64,000 bases of DNA, from contig CACAZW010000003.1 of the NCBI GenBank assembly GCA_902537055.1, positions 56,271-120,270 on the forward strand, written 5' to 3'. Within the stretch, counting starts at the first letter, position 1, and each line of letters opens with the position of its first letter. Origin of the DNA: an uncultured Pelagibacteraceae bacterium. GTDB taxonomy: Bacteria > Pseudomonadota > Alphaproteobacteria > Pelagibacterales > Pelagibacteraceae. The translations under genes and the position numbers were made by a program. This document shows, one piece after another, positions 57,427 to 64,000 of this stretch. The notes below the pieces were generated by a model. That model was not told the origin of the DNA. It did not search any database and worked only from the letters and a program-made list of their open reading frames with translations.

Positions 57427-58235
57427 TTCAATTTTGTTTGAGTGTAATTCACACTCACTCCATATTTTTTTTCTAATTTATCAATATTAAAATCACTTAA
57501 TTCTTTTTTATGTACACCGCTCGTTATTAACAGATTGTCAAAATTTTGAATATTAGCTCCTTTTATATCTGTATTCATATTATCTCCGATACATAAGACA
57601 TTTTTACCATTTATGTTAGCAGATAAATTATAAACTGGAGGATAAGGTTTTCCAAAATAAATTACTTTTCCACCAATTTCTTCAAATATTTTTGCAACTG
57701 ATCCAGCGCAAAACTCCCTTGTGTCTCCTCTATCTACAATTAAATCTGGATTAGTGCACACAAATTTTTTATTTGAAAATTTCTCAAGTAAATCTTTATA
57801 ATATTCAAGTTTTGTCTCATGATCTTCAAATAACCCTGTGCAAATAAAATAATCAGCTTGATTAATATTACTAACTTTATTTTGTTCAAATCTTTTAAAT
57901 AAGTCAAAATCTCTTGGTGGTCCAATGTGATAAAATTTTGAATTTATAAAATTTTCCATTAAATATTTTAACGAAGCTTCTCCTGAGGTGTATACATCTT
58001 CATAAAATTTTTTAAGTCCCATTTTTTTTAAAAAATCAATAACTGTAGAATTTGGTCTTGGAGCATTGGTAAGCAATACAAACTCTTTATTATTTTTTTT
58101 TAAATTTTCTAATACTTCAATAGAATCCTCAAAAATTTGTAATCCGTTATGGATCACTCCCCATATATCGATAAAAAATAATTCGTAACTGTTTATTTTA
58201 GATCTTAATCCATCTTTGTCTAAGTTTTGGGGCAT
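57420..58235 (-). CDS. HAD-superfamily class IIA hydrolase, TIGR01459-like
   Basis: The 271-residue protein has motif I FFIDIWGVIHNG (about 20-31), with the nucleophile Asp and the WGV variant, LLTNAPRPNSTV (about 54-65) and LCIGDNMNTDIKGANIQ (about 214-230). This is the NagD/PGP-like subclass, and the W-G-V-H form is what I recall for the alphaproteobacterial TIGR01459 group. It often precedes ribF. Phosphatase activity is expected; substrate unknown. Confidence 0.85.
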   Translation of the reverse strand: MPQNLDKDGLRSKINSYELFFIDIWGVIHNGLQIFEDSIEVLENLKKNNKEFVLLTNAPRPNSTVIDFLKKMGLKKFYEDVYTSGEASLKYLMENFINSKFYHIGPPRDFDLFKRFEQNKVSNINQADYFICTGLFEDHETKLEYYKDLLEKFSNKKFVCTNPDLIVDRGDTREFCAGSVAKIFEEIGGKVIYFGKPYPPVYNLSANINGKNVLCIGDNMNTDIKGANIQNFDNLLITSGVHKKELSDFNIDKLEKKYGVSVNYTQTKLKW

Positions 58236-58246
58236 ACTTGAGGTAT

Positions 58247-58262
58247 AGCTTAAAAATAAGCT
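58247..58262. repeat. Short perfect inverted repeat in the HAD/groES divergent gap
   Basis: AGCTTA (58247-58252) and TAAGCT (58257-58262) flank AAAA. It lies 11 bases before the start of the minus-strand HAD gene and about 40 bases before the groES heat-shock promoter. It could be an operator for the minus-strand gene; it is not the CIRCE element. AT-rich palindromes of six bases can occur by chance. Confidence 0.3.
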
Positions 58263-58302
58263 TTATTCTTGGGTTTTTTAGACCATAATTTTTATTCAAG
58301 AT

Positions 58303-58331
58303 CTTGAAAATTATTAAATATGTCTCTATAT
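58303..58331 (+). promoter_or_regulatory. Likely sigma-32 (RpoH) heat-shock promoter of groESL
   Basis: CTTGAA (58303-58308) and TCTATAT (58325-58331) are 16 bases apart and fit the alphaproteobacterial RpoH pattern CTTGAA-N16/17-CYTATNT with one mismatch. No CIRCE repeat (TTAGCACTC...GAGTGCTAA) is present between 58236 and 58357, so HrcA control is unlikely. The expected start site is about 20 bases before the groES ribosome-binding site. Confidence 0.6.
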
Positions 58332-58343
58332 GACTGCTAATTT

Positions 58344-58350
58344 AAAGGAG
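58344..58350 (+). promoter_or_regulatory. Strong ribosome-binding site of groES
   Basis: AAAGGAG stands seven bases before the ATG at 58358. With the matching AAGGAGA before groEL (58657-58663), it marks this operon as highly translated, unlike most genes here. Confidence 0.8.
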
Positions 58351-58357
58351 AATTTGT

Positions 58358-58651
58358 ATGAAGTTTAAACCGTTACATGACCGTGTTTTAATAGAAGTTT
58401 TAGATAGCAGCGAAAAAACTGCTGGTGGCATAATTATTCCAGATACAGCTCAAGAAAAACCTCAAGAGGGTAAAGTTGTTGCTGTCGGCGGAGGTGCAAA
58501 AACTGAAGATGGAAAACTAATACCTATGGACGTTAAAGTAGGAGATAAAGTTTTATTCGGTAAGTGGTCAGGAACAGAAGTTAAAATTGATGGTAAAGAG
58601 TACAGCATAATGAAAGAATCTGACATTATGGGTATTGCAACAGGTAAATAA
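58358..58651 (+). CDS. groES: Co-chaperonin GroES
   Basis: The 97-residue lid of the GroEL chamber: [21 protein letters not shown] at the start (key: PLHDRVL), the mobile-loop region [16 protein letters not shown] (about 23-38), and [18 protein letters not shown] near 62-79. Length is standard. The operon has a heat-shock-type promoter upstream, groEL 19 bases downstream and a strong terminator at the end. Confidence 0.99.
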   Translation: MKFKPLHDRVLIEVLDSSEKTAGGIIIPDTAQEKPQEGKVVAVGGGAKTEDGKLIPMDVKVGDKVLFGKWSGTEVKIDGKEYSIMKESDIMGIATGK

Positions 58652-58658
58652 TTAATAA

Positions 58659-60326
<1,668 letters not shown>

Positions 60327-60357
60327 CCCACTCTAATCTAACTGCTTAAAAAAATTT

Positions 60358-60389
60358 AAAACCCCCGTTTATCGGGGGTTTTTTTTTAG
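60358..60389 (+). terminator. Rho-independent terminator of groESL
   Basis: AAAACCCCCG (from 60358) pairs with CGGGGGTTTT around the loop TTTAT, giving a stem of ten or more base pairs, seven of them ACCCCCG/CGGGGGT, followed by a run of nine T. It is the clearest terminator in the window. Confidence 0.95.
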
Positions 60390-60422
60390 TGAAGATTCTA
60401 TTAAAAACATTAAATTAAAATT

Positions 60423-60818
60423 ATGAAACTTTTACTAAAATCGACAATTTTATTTCTTTTATTTTCGATTCCAATCTCAGCTAATGAATTTTCGTTTACT
60501 TTTGAGTGGGGAAACTTAAAAAGTTGTACATCCGGTAAACCAAACAAAGTATCTAATCCAATCTTTGAACTAAAAAATGTTCCAGAAGGGACAAAAGAAC
60601 TAAGATTTAAAATGAAAGATAAAGATGTTCCGGGATATAATCATGGAGGTGGAAAAATTAAGGATTACAATGGAGATCTAACTATTCAACCTGGCGCCTT
60701 CAAATATAAGAGCCCTTGTCCTCCCGATGGTTCTCATACCTATGAATGGACTATAACTGCAATTGGAGACAAAAAGAAAAAACTTGGTAAAGCAAAAGCA
60801 ACCAAAAATTATCCTTAA
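60423..60818 (+). CDS. Secreted PEBP-like (YbhB/YbcL) protein
   Basis: After a signal peptide (about 1-20, ending ISANEF) the 131-residue protein shows NVPEGTKELRFKMKDKDVPG (about 58-77), YNHGGGKI and SPCPPDGSHTYEWTITAIG (about 98-116). These correspond to the ligand-pocket elements of phosphatidylethanolamine-binding proteins (D-x-D-x-P, H, and G-x-C-PP-x-G-x-H-x-Y). The protein is shorter than E. coli YbhB (158). No enzymatic role is established for the bacterial family. It is followed after six bases by a membrane spermidine-synthase-like gene. Confidence 0.65.
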   Translation: MKLLLKSTILFLLFSIPISANEFSFTFEWGNLKSCTSGKPNKVSNPIFELKNVPEGTKELRFKMKDKDVPGYNHGGGKIKDYNGDLTIQPGAFKYKSPCPPDGSHTYEWTITAIGDKKKKLGKAKATKNYP

Positions 60819-60824
60819 TATCGT

Positions 60825-62453
60825 TTGAATACAGAAAAAAATCATTTTAACAAATATCTTTTACTAATTTTTTTTACTGGAGCGGTAGTATTGTCCTTAG
60901 AATTACTAGCATCAAGAATACTAACACCATTTTTTGGCGTAAGCCTGTACATTTGGACTTCTATATTGTCAATAACATTAATTTTTTTAGCTATTGGATA
61001 TCAATTTGGAGGGTGGCTAACATCAAAAATAAAAAATGAACTTTATGAGGATGTTTTTATTTTTATCCCGTTTTTAAGTTCTTTTTTTATTTTAATTTCT
61101 TCAATTATTTATCCAATTTTGTTTCCTTATCTAATTGGAATAAACTTATTAATCGGTAGTTTTATTGGAAGCTTAGTTTTATTATCGGTCCCATTGGTAT
61201 TAATGTCTGCGCTTAATCCTATTTTAATATCAATAATTAAATCAAAAAATGATGAAAGTAGCGACTCTAAGTCAGGTTATGTTTTTTTTATAAGTACCTT
61301 GGGGTCAGTCTTTGGTGTAATTTTTACAGCTCTTTTTATAATTCCGAATTTTACAAATTTTAACTCATTTATATTAAATGCTTTGTTTTTAATTAGTATA
61401 AATTTACTAATTTATTTCCTAATTGGTTATTCATTTTTTAGAAAATTAAAAAAAAAATTTATATTTTTAAATATTCTCTTATTTGGAATACTAATTTTGA
61501 TTTTAGTTAATAAAGAGAATTACCTTTCATATTTCACCAAATCAAAAGATTTGAATGATAATGAGTATTTAATACTTTATGAAAAACCATCTTTTTATGG
61601 AAATCTTAAGGTAATCGGTTACAAACCAAAAAAAAGTGAGGAAGAAACCCATTATATTCTTTATCAAAATGGTTTTACACAAAATACTGTTGCAAAAAAT
61701 GGAGAATCTCTGAATACTTATATTCATGTCTTAAACAATTTATCAATGAGTTCTGAAATAGGAAATGCTCTGGTTCTTGGCTTTGGAGCGGGTGCACTGC
61801 CAAATTATCTTGAAAGTAAAAAATACAATGTTGATGTTGTTGAAATCGACCCTTTGACCTTAAGTATAGCTACAGAATATTTTAATTATAAAAAAAAAAA
61901 ATCAAACATATTTTTTGAAGATGCTAGAACTTTTGTAAAAAAATGTAAAAAAAAATATGATCTTATTGTTATTGATTTATTTTTTGGAGATGGGGTTCCC
62001 GAACATCTAACAACAAAAGAATTTTATATAGATGTAAAAAAATGTATGGTTAAAGATGGTATATTGCTAAATAATACAGTTGTAGATCTTGATAAAGTAG
62101 AAACCCTTGATTTTGTACTATCTACTTTTAGATCAGAATTCAAAAATATTTATTATTTTTTTGACAAAGAACTTGTAGAAAAAACAGGTATAAAAATTAC
62201 TAATCTTTATGTTTTGGTAACAGATAAAAGAGAGATAAAAAATTTAAAAATTGATTATAGTCAAATCCCACAAGTTCTTAGAAAAAGGGTATTTTCAACG
62301 TTAGGTAACATTAAAAAATATGAAACTAAAGATTATTCAAGATATGTGATAATCGATGAAATGAATAATTACTCACATTTATTTGCTAAAAGCATGTCTT
62401 CATTTAGAAAACTTATTAGCACTTCGATTCCCTCAAGAATTTTGATTAATTAG
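60825..62453 (+). CDS. Membrane protein with spermidine-synthase-like domain
   Basis: About seven to eight membrane helices fill residues 1-225 (LSLELLASRILTPFFG opens the first pair), followed by a Rossmann domain with ALVLGFGAGALPNYL (about 312-326), VDVVEIDPLTLSIA (about 334-347), FEDARTFV and LIVIDLFFGDGVPEHL. This is the fused transporter-like/SpeE architecture. Residues binding polyamine in true SpeE are not all evident, so methyl- or aminopropyl-transfer is uncertain. A TTG start at 60825 is used because no ATG precedes the first helix. Confidence 0.8.
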   Translation: MNTEKNHFNKYLLLIFFTGAVVLSLELLASRILTPFFGVSLYIWTSILSITLIFLAIGYQFGGWLTSKIKNELYEDVFIFIPFLSSFFILISSIIYPILFPYLIGINLLIGSFIGSLVLLSVPLVLMSALNPILISIIKSKNDESSDSKSGYVFFISTLGSVFGVIFTALFIIPNFTNFNSFILNALFLISINLLIYFLIGYSFFRKLKKKFIFLNILLFGILILILVNKENYLSYFTKSKDLNDNEYLILYEKPSFYGNLKVIGYKPKKSEEETHYILYQNGFTQNTVAKNGESLNTYIHVLNNLSMSSEIGNALVLGFGAGALPNYLESKKYNVDVVEIDPLTLSIATEYFNYKKKKSNIFFEDARTFVKKCKKKYDLIVIDLFFGDGVPEHLTTKEFYIDVKKCMVKDGILLNNTVVDLDKVETLDFVLSTFRSEFKNIYYFFDKELVEKTGIKITNLYVLVTDKREIKNLKIDYSQIPQVLRKRVFSTLGNIKKYETKDYSRYVIIDEMNNYSHLFAKSMSSFRKLISTSIPSRILIN

Positions 62454-62542
62454 TAGTATATTTGAGTAATTTCTAAATTTGTTGAAAAATATAAAGATTT
62501 AACTGTTTTCAAATCAAAAAATTAATATATAAGAACGCGCAA

Positions 62543-64000
62543 ATGACAACATCAATACGTAACATCACCATAATTGCTCATGTTGACCATGGCAAGACTA
62601 CTTTAATTGATAATTTAATGAAACAGAGTGGCTCTTTTAGAGAAAATGAAGTTGTTGATGAAAGACTAATGGACTCCGGCGAACTTGAGAAGGAAAGAGG
62701 TATTACAATTCTTGCCAAACCAGCTTCCATAAATTGGAAAGATTCTAGAATTAATATTATTGATACACCTGGACATAGAGATTTTGCTGCAGAAGTTGAA
62801 AGAGTTCTTAGTATGGCTGATGGTGCATTATTGTTAATAGATTCAGCCGAAGGGGTAATGCCTCAAACTAAATTTGTATTAGCTAAAGCACTTAAACAAG
62901 GCCTTAAACCAATAGTAGTTATTAATAAATTAGACAAAACTGACCAAAGAGCCGATGAAGTTTTAAATGAGACTTTTGACTTGTTTGTCAGCTTAGATGC
63001 CAACGAGGAACAATTAGACTTTCCAGTTATTTATGCAAGTGGAAGATCTGGCTGGGCATCTAACGAAATAGATGGCCCAAGAGAGAACTTAAATCCATTA
63101 TTAGATTTAGTGATAGATCATGTAAAGCCAGCAGAATTTGACAAGACCAAGCCTTTTGCAATGCTTTCGACTCTTTTATATGCAGATAGTTTTCTAGGTA
63201 GAAGTTTAGTTGGTAGAATTTCACAAGGTACTGCAAAAGCAAATCAACAAATCAAGGCAATTAATCTTGATGGAGAAAAAGTTGATGAGGGAAGGTTGAC
63301 TAAAATATTTAGATATGAGGGGACAAAAAAAGTACCAATAGAAGCTGGCGAAGCTGGAGATATTGTAGTTATCGCTGGATTAGAAAAAGCGAATGTTGCT
63401 GATACAATATGTGATACTGAGGTAAATATACCAATTCAAGCAACCCCAATTGATCCTCCAACGATGTCTATTAAGATTACAGTAAATAGTTCTCCATTAG
63501 CTGGAACTGAGGGTAAAAAACTTACAAGTACTCAAATTAGAGAGAGATTAGTTCAAGAAGCTCAAAATAATGTCGGGATTTCATTTTCAGAAAATGAAAA
63601 CAAAGATTCATTTGAAATAAGCGGAAGAGGTGAATTGATGTTAGAAATATTATTGACACAAATGAGACGTGAAGGGTTTGAAATGACAGTAAGCCCTCCT
63701 AGAGTTTTATTTCAAAAAAATGAAAATGGTGAAAAATTAGAACCCATTGAAGAAATTACTATGGATCTTGACGAAGAGTTTTCTTCAAAAGTTATAGACT
63801 CCATGAATAAAAGAAAAGGAAAGTTAATAGATCTTAAAGATACTGGAAAAAATAAAAAACGATTAATCTTTCATGCACCAACTAGAGGTTTAATGGGATA
63901 TACTAGTAGATTTCTTACTCTAACTAAAGGAACAGGAGTAATAAACAGAATATTCCATTCCTATGGAAAATTTGAGGGAGATATGGAAGGCAGAAGAAAT
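62543..64000 (+). CDS. typA: Ribosome-associated GTPase TypA/BipA (3' end beyond window)
   Basis: From ATG 62543 the frame stays open to the last base, giving 486 residues of the usual 600 or so. The G1 motif AHVDHGKTT (about 11-19), G2 RGITI, G3 DTPGH (about 70-74) and G4 NKLD (about 127-130) are those of translation GTPases; ISGRGELMLEILLTQMRREG and HAPTRGLMGYTSRFLT identify TypA. It is thought to aid ribosome assembly or translation under stress, especially cold. The upstream gap of 89 bases holds no other gene. Confidence 0.97.
   Translation, partial: MTTSIRNITIIAHVDHGKTTLIDNLMKQSGSFRENEVVDERLMDSGELEKERGITILAKPASINWKDSRINIIDTPGHRDFAAEVERVLSMADGALLLIDSAEGVMPQTKFVLAKALKQGLKPIVVINKLDKTDQRADEVLNETFDLFVSLDANEEQLDFPVIYASGRSGWASNEIDGPRENLNPLLDLVIDHVKPAEFDKTKPFAMLSTLLYADSFLGRSLVGRISQGTAKANQQIKAINLDGEKVDEGRLTKIFRYEGTKKVPIEAGEAGDIVVIAGLEKANVADTICDTEVNIPIQATPIDPPTMSIKITVNSSPLAGTEGKKLTSTQIRERLVQEAQNNVGISFSENENKDSFEISGRGELMLEILLTQMRREGFEMTVSPPRVLFQKNENGEKLEPIEEITMDLDEEFSSKVIDSMNKRKGKLIDLKDTGKNKKRLIFHAPTRGLMGYTSRFLTLTKGTGVINRIFHSYGKFEGDMEGRRN

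Noticed and set aside
58236..58357. CIRCE element upstream of groES
   Set aside because: I looked for TTAGCACTC-N9-GAGTGCTAA; only a short AGCTTA/TAAGCT repeat is present.
63060..63242. Minus-strand 60-codon frame opposite typA
   Set aside because: Lies wholly within the typA coding region on the other strand and has shadow composition.

Overview
The window is strongly AT-rich, densely packed alphaproteobacterial DNA that reads like a SAR11 / Pelagibacterales genome. The grounds for this are very short intergenic gaps, stop/start overlaps between neighbours, a solitary CcrM-type methyltransferase, alphaproteobacterial gene orders (prs-rplY-pth-ychF, petABC, mutY-DUF721-dsbA-smc, ctaC-D-B-coxF-G-E-surf1-thrC) and a carotenoid/retinal cluster ending in blh. 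The assignment rests on composition and synteny, not on a database search. Nearly every base is assigned: no gene-free stretch exceeds about 130 bases, and I see no rRNA, CRISPR, prophage or insertion sequence.

Layout. 1-4150 (+): end of an unknown gene, pgeF, prs, rplY, pth, ychF. 4127-6701 (-): cytochrome bc1 operon petA-petB-petC. 6762-8543 (+): trmL, hemF, greA. 8540-12444 (-): a TPR protein, ispE, tRNA-Gln and the CCA-adding enzyme, whose ATG lies only 3 nt behind the tRNA. 12455-14906 (+): family-4 uracil-DNA glycosylase, rnhB and ccrM. 14903-17016 (-): FAD monooxygenase and mutY. 17017-22998 (+): DUF721/DciA-like gene, thiol oxidoreductase, short smc, then the F0 half of ATP synthase (atpI-B-E-F'-F). 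23047-29793 (+): crtI-crtB-crtY-blh, a 56-aa membrane protein, ispH, thrB, rnhA, nearly all overlapping by a few bases. 29846-33026 (-): three secreted proteins, two of which look like polysaccharide lyases, with an apparent gene remnant between them. 33030-41151 (-): peroxiredoxin, thrC, the complete aa3 oxidase/assembly cluster and rsmE. 41169-43662 (+): HAD dehalogenase, pirin, quinone oxidoreductase. 44109-49729 (+): ubiA and a lipid A/Kdo run (msbA-like, waaA, lpxK, lpxL-like). 49950-51778 (+): purD, rsmD. 51770-58235 (-): HAD hydrolase, ribF, ileS, lspA, a lipoprotein, pgi. 58358-64000 (+): groES-groEL with a clear terminator, a secreted PEBP-like protein, a membrane spermidine-synthase-like protein, and the start of typA, cut by the window end.

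How the parts work together. Respiration dominates: bc1, the aa3 oxidase with heme O synthase, Cox11 and Surf1, and F0 of ATP synthase, with hemF supplying heme. Two MEP-pathway enzymes (ispE, ispH) feed isoprenoid precursors to crtIBY-blh, which makes retinal for a rhodopsin that must lie outside the window, as must crtE. Outer-membrane assembly (lipid A genes, lspA, a lipoprotein) and DNA maintenance (UDG, MutY, RNases HI and HII, SMC, CcrM) fill most of the rest.

Most interesting points: (1) the ccrM promoter, where a perfect 8-bp inverted repeat with two GANTC sites sits between and over the -35 and -10 boxes, suggesting methylation-controlled autoregulation; (2) a secreted polysaccharide-lyase island at the tail of the oxidase/thrC run, unusual in a streamlined genome; (3) a family-4 UDG that has lost three of four iron-sulfur ligands; (4) an 857-aa SMC with no recognisable hinge; (5) a tRNA acting as the immediate 5' leader of the CCA-adding enzyme gene.
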